Below, one piece after another: positions 24,404 through 32,087 of a stretch of DNA of 64,000 nt. The notes under the pieces are model-generated. The model was not told the DNA's origin. It was given only the letters and a program-made list of their open reading frames with translations, and searched no databases. This stretch comes from Betaproteobacteria bacterium (GTDB lineage: Bacteria > Pseudomonadota > Gammaproteobacteria > Burkholderiales > Casimicrobiaceae): the NCBI GenBank assembly GCA_016716425.1, contig JADJWJ010000001.1, positions 124,001 through 188,000 on the forward strand, in the 5' to 3' direction. The position numbers were made by a program, and so were the translations under genes. Numbering within the stretch: position 1 is the stretch's first letter; every line of letters begins with the position of its first letter.

Positions 24404-25345
24404 CTAGAGCCCCCCGAACCGCGCGCGGAACTCCGCGTTCGCCGGTGGCAACGACTCGCCGTCGCCGGCGAGTGTCGCGGCGAGGTGCGTCTCCGCCAAG
24501 CGGTGCGTCAGGCGGTAGAAGTCGCGGCACAGCGTGTGGGCCGCCGCGCCGGGCCAGTCGAGCGGGAGCAGCGCGGCCGGCAGCAGCGGGTCGCGCAGCA
24601 GCACGCGCCGGTAGGCGTGGACGAGCAGCGTGCGCACGACAAAGCACTGCTCCGGGTCGTGCGCTTCGCCGGCGCGGAAGCGCTCGATGACGGCGCCGAA
24701 CCGGTGCAGGAACTGCCGGTACTCGGCGGCGAGCACCGTCAGGTCCCAGGCGCGCCCGGCCGCGGCGGCGAGAGGAGGCTGGCCCGGCAGGTCGCCGGCC
24801 TGCGCGACGACCACGCGCCCGGCGATGCCGGGCGCCGCGACGATCGCCGGCAGCGGCCGGGCCGGCTCGTGCGGACGGACGAAGACGCCGGACGCGAGTT
24901 CGCCGAAGCCGGTCCACGCGAGCTCGTCGCGCAGCATCGCCCGGCGCGTGGCCGGCACGCCGGCAGCGGCGACGAGCTCCCACAGGCCGTGCCACTCCTC
25001 CGGCGGGCGGTGGTAGATGCGGCGGTAGGCGTCGTCGAAGCGGCGCTCGCCGTCGCGCGTCAGCCGGTACCGGCTGTGCCGGCCGTGGCTGGACGCCGCG
25101 AGCCAGCCGTCGCGCACGAGGCGGAACACGCTGGTGCGCACGAGGCGGTCGTTGATCCCGAACGGCGCCAGCAGCCGGATCAGCGCGGCCAGCCAGACGG
25201 CGCCGCCGTGCGGCGCGAGCGCATCCCCCCAGACGGTGACGAGCAGCGACTTCGCGCGCGGCGGATCCGCCGCCAGCGTTCGGGCGACCCAGCGCGCGAC
25301 CGCCGGATCGCGGGAGCGACGTGATACAGAATGTTCTTGACTCAT
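24404..25345 (-). CDS. paaX: Phenylacetate operon repressor PaaX
   Basis: A 313-aa GntR-like repressor of phenylacetic acid degradation genes; phenylacetyl-CoA is the inducer in characterised systems. N-terminal winged helix (about 35-105) with RAKSLLVTVWGD and LVRTSVFRLVRDGWL, then the PaaX middle and C-terminal domains including LPLDWPG near the end. Divergent from paaA with 75 bp between the start codons. Its ATG at 25343-25345 touches the -35 of the paaA promoter, and its first codons overlap one arm of the operator-like dyad, so it likely represses itself too. Confidence 0.92.
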   Translation of the reverse strand: MSQEHSVSRRSRDPAVARWVARTLAADPPRAKSLLVTVWGDALAPHGGAVWLAALIRLLAPFGINDRLVRTSVFRLVRDGWLAASSHGRHSRYRLTRDGERRFDDAYRRIYHRPPEEWHGLWELVAAAGVPATRRAMLRDELAWTGFGELASGVFVRPHEPARPLPAIVAAPGIAGRVVVAQAGDLPGQPPLAAAAGRAWDLTVLAAEYRQFLHRFGAVIERFRAGEAHDPEQCFVVRTLLVHAYRRVLLRDPLLPAALLPLDWPGAAAHTLCRDFYRLTHRLAETHLAATLAGDGESLPPANAEFRARFGGL

Positions 25346-25360
25346 GCCAAAACTGTATCA
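25322..25360. promoter_or_regulatory. Putative PaaX operator dyad
   Basis: Perfect 8-bp arms TGATACAG (25322-25329) and CTGTATCA (25353-25360), centres 31 bp apart, about three helical turns. They straddle the paaX start and the spacer of the paaA promoter. E. coli PaaX also binds an imperfect palindrome with widely separated arms of this kind at its promoters. Confidence 0.6.
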
Positions 25361-25366
25361 GATAAT
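25337..25366 (+). promoter_or_regulatory. Sigma-70 promoter of the paaA operon
   Basis: TTGACT (25337-25342), 18-bp spacer, GATAAT (25361-25366), giving a leader of about 48 nt before the paaA ATG. The right operator arm fills the end of the spacer and abuts the -10, consistent with repression by steric block. Confidence 0.7.
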
Positions 25367-25420
25367 CGCGCGCTCGCGCCAGACCGGGCCGGATCCGCGC
25401 GGCGCCCACGGAGGACGTCG

Positions 25421-26413
25421 ATGTACGCGCAGATGGTGGAGACCGGGCAGAAGAGCGTCCGCGCGCTCGCGGACATGTCGTCGGAGGAGCGCGCGTTCCA
25501 GCAGCGCATCGACGCCGACGTCAAGGTCGAGGCGGCCGACTGGATGCCTGACGCCTACCGCAGGACGCTCGTCCGCCAGATCCAGCAGCACGCGCACTCC
25601 GAGATCGTCGGCATGCTGCCCGAGGGCAACTGGATCACCCGCGCGCCCACGCTCGCGCGCAAGGCGATCCTGATGGCCAAGGTGCAGGACGAGGGCGGCC
25701 ACGGCCTCTACCTCTACGCGGCCGCCGAGACGCTCGGCGTGTCGCGCGACCAGCTGATCGCCGACCTGCACGCCGGCAAGGTCAGGTACTCGTCGATCTT
25801 CAACTACCCGACGCTGACGTGGGCCGACATCGGCGCGATCGGCTGGCTGGTCGACGGCGCGGCGATCATGAACCAGATTCCGTTGTGCCGCTGCTCGTAC
25901 GGCCCGTACGCGCGCGCGATGGTGCGCATCTGCAAGGAGGAGTCGTTCCACCAGCGGCAGGGGTACGACATCATGATGAAGCTCTGCCAGGGGACCGCCG
26001 AACAGAAGGCGATGGCGCAGGACGCCCTGAACCGCTGGTGGTGGCCGTCGCTGATGATGTTCGGGCCGCCGGACGCCGACAGCGTCCACAGCGCGCAGTC
26101 TGCCGCGTGGAAGATCAAGCTGCTGTCCAACGACGAGCTGCGCCAGCGCTTCGTCGACCAGACGGTCCCGCAGGCGGATTACCTCGGAATCACGATGCCC
26201 GACCCGGACCTCAAGTGGAACGCCGGGCGTGGCCACTACGACTTCGGCGCGATCGACTGGCAGGAGTTCCACGACGTGCTGCGCGGCAACGGGCCGTGCA
26301 ACCGCGAGCGCCTCGCGACGCGCGTGCAGGCGTGGGAGGAGGGCGCGTGGGTGCGCGAGGCCGCGCTGGCGCACGCGGAAAAGCGTGCGGACCGCGGGGA
26401 CGAGCTGGGATGA
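25421..26413 (+). CDS. paaA: Phenylacetyl-CoA 1,2-epoxidase subunit PaaA (catalytic)
   Basis: Catalytic di-iron subunit of the ring-epoxidising complex PaaABCE, which converts phenylacetyl-CoA to the ring-1,2-epoxide. 330 aa, standard length. Iron-ligand motifs are present: the carboxylate-rich helix with QDEGGHGLYLY and KEESFHQRQGYD, plus the typical LMMFGPPDADSVHS. ATG chosen because GGAGG lies seven bases upstream; the frame is open further upstream but is not PaaA-like. First gene of the operon, behind the PaaX-controlled promoter. 99 bp separate it from paaB. Confidence 0.96.
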   Translation: MYAQMVETGQKSVRALADMSSEERAFQQRIDADVKVEAADWMPDAYRRTLVRQIQQHAHSEIVGMLPEGNWITRAPTLARKAILMAKVQDEGGHGLYLYAAAETLGVSRDQLIADLHAGKVRYSSIFNYPTLTWADIGAIGWLVDGAAIMNQIPLCRCSYGPYARAMVRICKEESFHQRQGYDIMMKLCQGTAEQKAMAQDALNRWWWPSLMMFGPPDADSVHSAQSAAWKIKLLSNDELRQRFVDQTVPQADYLGITMPDPDLKWNAGRGHYDFGAIDWQEFHDVLRGNGPCNRERLATRVQAWEEGAWVREAALAHAEKRADRGDELG

Positions 26414-26512
26414 GCTGTGACGAGCTGTGACTAGCGGGAACGACGGAGTAATTGTCCCGCGTTTACCTAACGCTGAACAAGGGCTGCAGCTGCAGTCGTT
26501 GCGGAGGTCGAA

Positions 26513-26797
26513 GTGTCGAACGAATGGCCGCTGTGGGAAGTCTTCATCCGGTCGCAGCACGGGCTCGCGCACAAGCACGTCGGCAGCCTGCATGCCGCGG
26601 ACGCCGAAATGGCGGTGAAGAACGCGCGCGACGTCTACACGCGCCGCAACGAGGGCGTGTCGATCTGGGTCGTGCGTTCGGCCGACATCACCGCATCGTC
26701 TCCGGGCGACCGCGACGCGCTGTTCGACGCCGCGAAGAGCAAGGTCTACCGGCACCCGACGTTCTTTCCGATGCCGGACGAGGTCAAGCACCTATGA
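26513..26797 (+). CDS. paaB: Phenylacetyl-CoA epoxidase subunit PaaB
   Basis: A 94-aa subunit that bridges PaaAC heterodimers. Complete PaaB sequence, starting EWPLWEVFIRSQHGLAHKHVGSLHA and ending with PDEVKHL. GTG start with GGAGG upstream. Stop overlaps the paaC ATG (ATGA), so the two are translationally coupled. Confidence 0.95.
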   Translation: MSNEWPLWEVFIRSQHGLAHKHVGSLHAADAEMAVKNARDVYTRRNEGVSIWVVRSADITASSPGDRDALFDAAKSKVYRHPTFFPMPDEVKHL

Positions 26798-27612
26798 GCG
26801 GCGGCACGCGTGCCTCCGCAGGCGCGGCGCCAGGCGCCGACGCGGCGCTGTTCGAGTACGTGCTGCGGCTGGGCGACAACGACGTCATCCTCGCGCAGCG
26901 GCTCGCCGAGTGGGTCGGCCACGGCCCGGTGATCGAGGAGGACATCGCGCTCACCAACGTGGGCCTCGACCTGCTGGGGCAGGGACGCATGTGGCTGCAG
27001 TACGCGGGCGAGGTCGAGGCGCGCCTGGCGGGGACCGGCCGCAGCGAGGACGAACTCGCGTTCCTGCGCGACGGCGGCGCGTACCGCAACGTGCAACTCG
27101 TCGAGCTGCCCAACGGCGACTTCGCGGCGACGATGGCGCGCCAGTTCTACTTCGACCACGCGCACCTGCTGCTGCTGCGTGCGCTCGCGCGATCGGCCGA
27201 CCCGCGCGTGGCCGAGATCGCGGCGAAGGCGGCCAAGGAAGTCGACTACCACGCGCAGCGCAGCGCCGACTGGGTCATCCGGCTGGGCGACGGCACCGCC
27301 GAGTCGCGCGCGCGGATGCAGCGCGCGCTCGACCGGCTCTGGCCGTACACGGGCGAGCTCTTCGCGACCGACGCGGTCGACCGCGTGCTGGTCGCGGCCG
27401 GTGTCGCGGCGGATGCGGAAGCCCTGCGTGCGCCGTGGCTCGCGACGGTCGAGCGCGTGCTCGCGGAGGCGACGCTGAGCCTGCCTGCCGGCACCTGGAT
27501 GCACGGCGCCAACGGCCGCGGCGGGCGGCAGGGCGTGCACACCGAGCACCTCGGGCACCTGCTGGCCGAGATGCAGTTCCTGCAGCGCGCGTATCCGGGC
27601 GCGCGGTGGTGA
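26794..27612 (+). CDS. paaC: Phenylacetyl-CoA epoxidase subunit PaaC (structural)
   Basis: A 272-aa structural partner of PaaA with the same four-helix fold but lacking a full set of iron ligands. Recognised by LGDNDVILAQRLAEWVGHGP, ALTNVGLDLLGQ and HTEHLGHLLAEMQ near the end. ATG overlaps the paaB stop; its TGA overlaps the paaD ATG by one base (TGATG). Confidence 0.95.
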   Translation: MSGGTRASAGAAPGADAALFEYVLRLGDNDVILAQRLAEWVGHGPVIEEDIALTNVGLDLLGQGRMWLQYAGEVEARLAGTGRSEDELAFLRDGGAYRNVQLVELPNGDFAATMARQFYFDHAHLLLLRALARSADPRVAEIAAKAAKEVDYHAQRSADWVIRLGDGTAESRARMQRALDRLWPYTGELFATDAVDRVLVAAGVAADAEALRAPWLATVERVLAEATLSLPAGTWMHGANGRGGRQGVHTEHLGHLLAEMQFLQRAYPGARW

Positions 27613-28067
27613 TGGTCACCGACGAGCAGCGCGCGCTGGCAGCCGCGGCCGGCGCGGGCGCGGCGGTGCCTCCGGTCGACGTCGTGTGGGACGCCCTGGC
27701 CGGGGTGCCGGACCCCGAGATCCCGGCGGTCTCCATCGTCGAGCTGGGCATGGTGCGCGCGGTGGGCTGGGACGGCGGGCGTCTTCGCGTCGAGGTCACG
27801 CCGACGTACTCCGGCTGCCCGGCGACCGACGTGATCGCGGGGATGATCCGCGAGCGCCTGGCCGCGATCGGCTTCGCCGACGTCGACGTCGTCATGCGGC
27901 TGTCGCCGCCGTGGAGCACCGACTGGATCGCGCCGGAGGCGAAGGCGAAGCTCGCGGCGTACGGGATCGCGCCGCCGCAGTCCCGCGCGGTGGTCGTCGA
28001 CGTCGCGGGCGTGAGCCCGAAGGGCCGCCCCAGAGGGCGAACACCGGAGCGCGCAGCGCGAAGGTAG
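27612..28067 (+). CDS. paaD: PaaD N-terminal part (MIP18/DUF59 domain), cut by a repeat-borne frameshift
   Basis: PaaD assists iron-sulfur assembly or maturation of the epoxidase. Residues 1-140 are a complete MIP18/DUF59 domain (VWDALAGVPDPEIPAVSIVELGMVR, TPTYSGCPA with its conserved Cys, PPWSTDWI). The frame then enters the first of three tandem repeats (28011-28191). That unit is 61 nt instead of 60, having one extra A at about 28032, and the frame ends at TAG 28065-28067. Without that base the reading frame would run through all three repeats into the zinc-ribbon part at 28072-28344, giving about 243 aa instead of the usual 165. Confidence 0.88.
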   Translation: MVTDEQRALAAAAGAGAAVPPVDVVWDALAGVPDPEIPAVSIVELGMVRAVGWDGGRLRVEVTPTYSGCPATDVIAGMIRERLAAIGFADVDVVMRLSPPWSTDWIAPEAKAKLAAYGIAPPQSRAVVVDVAGVSPKGRPRGRTPERAARR

Positions 28068-28191
28068 CCCAGTGAGCCCGAAGGGCCGCCCCGAGGGCGA
28101 ACACCGGAGCGCGCAGCGCGAAGGTAGCCCAGTGAGCCCGAAGGGCCGCCCCGAGGGCGAACACCGGAGCGCGCAGCGCGAAGGTACTCCA
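28011..28191 (+). repeat. Three tandem 60/61-bp repeats inside paaD
   Basis: Units at 28011-28071 (61 nt), 28072-28131 and 28132-28191 (60 nt each), nearly identical: an extra A in unit 1, and GTAGCCCA changed to GTACTCCA in unit 3. A partial fourth start (GTGAGCCCG) follows. There are no unique spacers, so this is a minisatellite, not a CRISPR. Confidence 0.95.
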
Positions 28192-28344
28192 GTGAGCCCG
28201 CCGCGGAAGGCGCCGCCGGTGCCGTGTCCGCGCTGCGGCTCGCCGCGGACGACGCTGCTGTCGCAGTTCGGCTCGACCGCGTGCAAGGCGCTGTACCGCT
28301 GCGACGCGTGCCGCGAGCCGTTCGACTACTTCAAGCCGCACTGA
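28072..28344 (+). CDS. paaD: PaaD C-terminal part (zinc ribbon), possibly translated separately
   Basis: A 90-aa GTG-started frame beginning 4 nt after the N-terminal stop. Two 20-residue repeats of the type SPKGRPEGEHRSAQREGSPV precede the conserved PaaD zinc ribbon: VPCPRCGS and YRCDACREPFDYFKPH with four Cys. Either the second half of a frameshifted paaD, or a separate protein made by reinitiation, since each repeat carries a stop and a GTG in suitable order. The 60-nt unit keeps the frame, so the repeat expansion itself is tolerated. Confidence 0.8.
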   Translation: MSPKGRPEGEHRSAQREGSPVSPKGRPEGEHRSAQREGTPVSPPRKAPPVPCPRCGSPRTTLLSQFGSTACKALYRCDACREPFDYFKPH

Positions 28345-28369
28345 CCCCGATGCCACATTCTCACCCCGA

Positions 28370-28393
28370 CCCTCTCCCGCAAGCGGGAGAGGG
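28370..28393. repeat. Palindromic repeat between paaD and paaE
   Basis: CCCTCTCCCGC-AA-GCGGGAGAGGG, 11-bp perfect arms, a hairpin type that is widespread as dispersed repeats in GC-rich proteobacteria. It lies 9 bp before the paaE ATG and its right arm may act as the ribosome site (GGGAGAGGG). Confidence 0.6.
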
Positions 28394-28402
28394 GGCAGCG
28401 CG

Positions 28403-29473
28403 ATGAGCAGATTCCACCCGCTGCGCGTCGACCGCGTCGAGCGCGAGACCCGCGACGCGGTCGCCATCACGTTCGCCGTGCCCGAGCCGCTGGCGGCGCA
28501 GTTCCGCTTCGCGCCGGGCCAGCACCTGACGCTGCGCGCGGACATCGGCGGCGCCGACGTGCGCCGGTCGTATTCGATCTGCTCCGCGGTGCAGGACGGC
28601 ACGCTGCGGATCGCCGTCAAGAAGTGCGCCGGCGGCGTGTTCTCGACGTGGGCGAACGAGACGCTGAAGGCCGGCGACACGCTCGACGTGATGCCGCCGC
28701 TCGGGCACTTCAACGTGCCGCTCGATGCCGCCGCGGCGCGCCACTACCTGGGCTTCGCCGCCGGCAGCGGCATCACGCCGCTGCTGTCGCTGGTGGCGAC
28801 CACGCTCGCCGCCGAGCCGCGGTCGCGCTTCACGCTGGTCTACGGCAACCGCGCGTCCGGCACCGTGATGTTCCGCGAGGAGCTGGCCGCGCTGAAGGAC
28901 CGCTACCTCGCCCGCTTCAACCTCGTGCACGTGCTGTCGCGCGAGGCGCACGACCTCCCGCTGCTGCACGGGCACATCGACCGCGCGAAGGCGGACGCGC
29001 TGCTCGCGCACTGGGTGCCGCTGCCCGCCATCGACACCGCGTTCGTCTGCGGCCCCGAGGGCATGATGGACGCGGTGGTGGCGGCGCTGCAGGCCCGCGG
29101 CTTCCCCGAGGCGCGGATCAAGGTCGAGCGCTTCGCCGCCAGCATCCCGAAGCACGCGCACGTCGCGCACCGGCCGCCCGAGCCCGGCCACGCCGAGTGC
29201 GAGGTGACCGTCGTCATCGACGGCGCCACGCGGTCGTTCGCGGTGGACAAGGCGAACGAAAGCATCCTCGAGGCCGGGCTGCGCCACGGGATCGAGCTGC
29301 CGTACTCGTGCAAGGGCGGCGTGTGCTCGACGTGCCGCTGCCGCCTGACCGAGGGCGAGGTCGACATGGACGTCAACTTCGCGCTCGAGGACTACGAAGT
29401 GGCGCGCGGCTACATCCTCGCGTGCCAGAGCTATCCGGTGACGGACCGGGTCGTCGTCACGTACGACGATTGA
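28403..29473 (+). CDS. paaE: Phenylacetyl-CoA epoxidase reductase PaaE
   Basis: A 356-aa reductase passing electrons from NADPH to PaaA. Domains in order: FAD-binding (about 1-105, RRSYSICS), NAD(P)-binding (about 110-230, GFAAGSGITPLLSL and FVCGPEGMM), and a C-terminal plant-type 2Fe-2S ferredoxin domain (about 265-350) with SCKGGVCSTCRC and the fourth Cys in ILACQSYP. Length and order are standard. Separated from paaD by a short palindromic repeat. Confidence 0.96.
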   Translation: MSRFHPLRVDRVERETRDAVAITFAVPEPLAAQFRFAPGQHLTLRADIGGADVRRSYSICSAVQDGTLRIAVKKCAGGVFSTWANETLKAGDTLDVMPPLGHFNVPLDAAAARHYLGFAAGSGITPLLSLVATTLAAEPRSRFTLVYGNRASGTVMFREELAALKDRYLARFNLVHVLSREAHDLPLLHGHIDRAKADALLAHWVPLPAIDTAFVCGPEGMMDAVVAALQARGFPEARIKVERFAASIPKHAHVAHRPPEPGHAECEVTVVIDGATRSFAVDKANESILEAGLRHGIELPYSCKGGVCSTCRCRLTEGEVDMDVNFALEDYEVARGYILACQSYPVTDRVVVTYDD

Positions 29474-29608
29474 CCAGGATCGCGGGACGGCGTCCCGGCC
29501 GAGCGCGATCGAGTACGCAGCCGGAGTGGGGCTCGATTTCCCGCTCGCGTCGCGAAGAATCTGGGCAATAATGCCGGAAGATCAGCCCTGACCCCTTTGG
29601 AGCCGCAC

Positions 29609-31273
29609 GTGTCGCATCCATTCTTCGAACGCCATCGCGCCACGCTCGAGCGCGCCGTGCAGGCCATCCGCGAGCGCACGTACTGGAGCGCGTTTCCGGA
29701 GTCCGCGAGTCCGAAGGTCTACGGCGAAGGCGCCGCGGAAGCGGGCCGCGCCGCGTTCGACGCGCTGCTCGGCAAGCGCTTCCCGTTGACGCAACCGGCG
29801 ACCGTCGGCGACGTCGGCGGCGAGCGATCGCCGTACGGAGTGGCGCTGCGCATCACCTATCCCAAGCCCGACATCGACGGGCTGTTCGCCGCCGCCGGCC
29901 GCGCCGAGGACCAGTGGAAGAAGGCCGGGCCCGAGGCGTGGGCCGGCGTGTGCCTCGAGACGCTGGCCCGGATCAACAAGGCGAGCTTCGAGATCGCCAA
30001 CGCGATCATGCACACGACGGGCCAGGCATTCCTGATGGCGTTCCAGGCGGGCGGGCCGCACGCGCAGGACCGCGGGCTGGAGGCGGTCGCGTACGCGTGG
30101 GACGAACTCGCGCGGGTGCCGGCCCGCGCGCTGTGGGAGAAGCCGCAGGGCAAGGGCGATCCGATCCGGATGGAGAAGCGCTTTCGCGTCGTGCCGCGCG
30201 GCATCGGCCTCGTCATCGGCTGCTGCACGTTTCCGACCTGGAACGGCTACCCCGGCCTGTTCGCGAGCCTCGCGACCGGCAACGCCGTGGTCGTGAAGCC
30301 GCATCCGGCGGCCATCCTGCCGCTCGCGATCACCGTGAAGATCGCGCGCGAGGTGCTGGCCGAGGCCGGTTTCGATCCCAACGTCGTGACGCTGTTCGCG
30401 CACGCGCCGGGCGGCGACATCGCGCAGGAGCTCGCGCTGCGGCCCGAGGTGCGGATCATCGACTTCACCGGCAGCACGGCGAACGGGCGCTGGCTGGAGG
30501 AGCACGCGCGGCAGGCGCTGGTCTACACCGAGAAGGCCGGCGTCAACCAGATCGTCGTCGACAGCGCCGCCGACTTCGCGGCGGTCGCGCGCAACATCGC
30601 GTTCTCGCTGTCGCTGTACACCGGCCAGATGTGTACGGCGCCGCAGAACATCTACGTGCCGCGCGGCGGCATCGCGACCGCGGCGGGGCACCTGTCGCTC
30701 GACCAGGTGGCGGAAGGCATCGCGGAGGCCGTGCGCCGCCTCCTCGCCGATCCCGCCCGCGCCGTCGAAATCCTGGGCGCGGTCCAGAACGACGGCGTGT
30801 TGCGGCGGCTGGAGGCTGCGCGCTCGCTCGGCAAGCTCGTGCTCGACACGCAGGCCGTCGCACACCCGGCGTATCCGGACGCCACGATCCGCACGCCGCT
30901 CATCGTCGGTCTGACGACGCAGGACCGCGCGACGTACCTCAACGAGTGGTTCGGCCCGATCGCGTTCGTGATCGCCACGGAGTCGACGGCCGAGAGCCTG
31001 GGCATCGCCCGCGACGCCGTGCGCGGGCACGGCGCGCTGACGCTGTCCGTGTACTCGACGAGCGACGACGTGATCGCGCGCGCGATCGACGTGGCCGAGG
31101 ACGCGGGCGTCGCGCTGTCGATCAACCTGACGGGCGGCGTGTTCGTCAACCAGTCGGCGGCGTTCTCGGACTACCACGGCACCGGCGCCAACCCGGCCGC
31201 GAACGCGGCGCTGACGGACTCCGCGTACGTGGCAAGCCGGTTTCGCGTCGTCCAGCACCGGATGCACGTCTGA
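29609..31273 (+). CDS. paaN: PaaN-type aldehyde dehydrogenase (phenylacetate ring cleavage step)
   Basis: A 554-aa aldehyde-dehydrogenase-fold protein of the PaaN group found in beta-proteobacterial Paa clusters, without the MaoC hydratase domain fused in E. coli PaaZ. It is thought to act at the ring-opening/aldehyde oxidation step. NAD-binding segment PRGIGLVIGCCTFPTWNGYP, FTGSTANGRWLEEHA, and catalytic Cys342 in LYTGQMCTAPQNIYV are visible. GTG at 29609 has GGAG upstream; an in-frame TTG at 29597 is the alternative. A 135-bp gap separates it from paaE. No separate hydratase gene is seen, so the oxepin-CoA hydrolase must be elsewhere. Confidence 0.9.
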   Translation: MSHPFFERHRATLERAVQAIRERTYWSAFPESASPKVYGEGAAEAGRAAFDALLGKRFPLTQPATVGDVGGERSPYGVALRITYPKPDIDGLFAAAGRAEDQWKKAGPEAWAGVCLETLARINKASFEIANAIMHTTGQAFLMAFQAGGPHAQDRGLEAVAYAWDELARVPARALWEKPQGKGDPIRMEKRFRVVPRGIGLVIGCCTFPTWNGYPGLFASLATGNAVVVKPHPAAILPLAITVKIAREVLAEAGFDPNVVTLFAHAPGGDIAQELALRPEVRIIDFTGSTANGRWLEEHARQALVYTEKAGVNQIVVDSAADFAAVARNIAFSLSLYTGQMCTAPQNIYVPRGGIATAAGHLSLDQVAEGIAEAVRRLLADPARAVEILGAVQNDGVLRRLEAARSLGKLVLDTQAVAHPAYPDATIRTPLIVGLTTQDRATYLNEWFGPIAFVIATESTAESLGIARDAVRGHGALTLSVYSTSDDVIARAIDVAEDAGVALSINLTGGVFVNQSAAFSDYHGTGANPAANAALTDSAYVASRFRVVQHRMHV

Positions 31274-31292
31274 CACTCCCGGCAGGACGGAC

Positions 31293-32084
31293 ATGAAGTA
31301 CGAATCGATCCTGTACGACAACGCCGGCGGCATCGCGCGGATCACGCTCAACCGCCCCGACCGGCTCAACAGCTTCACGGCCGCGATGCACGCGGAGCTG
31401 GCCGACGCGCTCGCGCGCGTCAAGGCGGACGCGGCGGTGCGCGTGCTGCTGCTGACCGGCGCGGGCCGCGGCTTCTGCGCGGGCCAGGATCTGTCCGACC
31501 GCGCGGTCGCGCCGGGCGGCACGCCGGTCGACCTGGGCGAGTCGATCGGCAAGTACTACGCGCCGCTGGTGCTGACGCTGCGCGAGCTGCCGCTGCCGGT
31601 CGTCTGCGCGGTGAACGGCGTTGCCGCCGGCGCCGGCGCCAACATCGCGCTCGCGTGCGACATCGTGATTGCCGCGCGCTCCGCGAGCTTCGTGCAGGCA
31701 TTCTGCAAGATCGGCCTCGTCCCCGACTCCGGCGGCACGTACTTCCTGCCGCGGCTCGTCGGGACGGCGCGCGCGATGGGCCTGGCGCTGCTCGGCGACA
31801 AGCTGACGGCGCAGCAGGCCGAAGAGTGGGGCCTCGTCTGGCGGTGCGTCGAGGACGCGGAGCTCGCGCCGACGGTGGACGCGCTGCTGCAGCACTTCGC
31901 GCAGGCGCCCACGCGCGGGCTCGCGGCGACCAAGCGTGCGCTGCACGCGTCGGCCGGCGCCACGCTTGCCGCGCAGCTCGTGCTGGAGCGCGACCTGCAG
32001 CGCGAGCTGGGCTGGTCCGACGATTACCGCGAGGGCGTGGCGGCGTTCGTCGGCAAGCGCCCGCCGCACTTCACCGGGAAGTAG
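31293..32084 (+). CDS. paaG: Enoyl-CoA hydratase/isomerase PaaG
   Basis: A 263-aa crotonase-family enzyme. PaaG isomerises the ring epoxide to oxepin-CoA and later shifts a double bond in the open chain. Family marks: GAGRGFCAGQDLSDR (oxyanion-hole and acyl-CoA region), AVNGVAAGAGANIALACDIVIA, and FCKIGLVPDSGGTYFLPR with the active-site Asp. The DLSDRAV motif favours PaaG over PaaF. 19 bp after paaN and 3 bp before paaH. Confidence 0.92.
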   Translation: MKYESILYDNAGGIARITLNRPDRLNSFTAAMHAELADALARVKADAAVRVLLLTGAGRGFCAGQDLSDRAVAPGGTPVDLGESIGKYYAPLVLTLRELPLPVVCAVNGVAAGAGANIALACDIVIAARSASFVQAFCKIGLVPDSGGTYFLPRLVGTARAMGLALLGDKLTAQQAEEWGLVWRCVEDAELAPTVDALLQHFAQAPTRGLAATKRALHASAGATLAAQLVLERDLQRELGWSDDYREGVAAFVGKRPPHFTGK

Positions 32085-32087
32085 CCG

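Noticed and set aside
28011..28191. CRISPR-like tandem repeats in paaD
   Set aside because: Units are contiguous with no unique spacers, and no cas gene is present.
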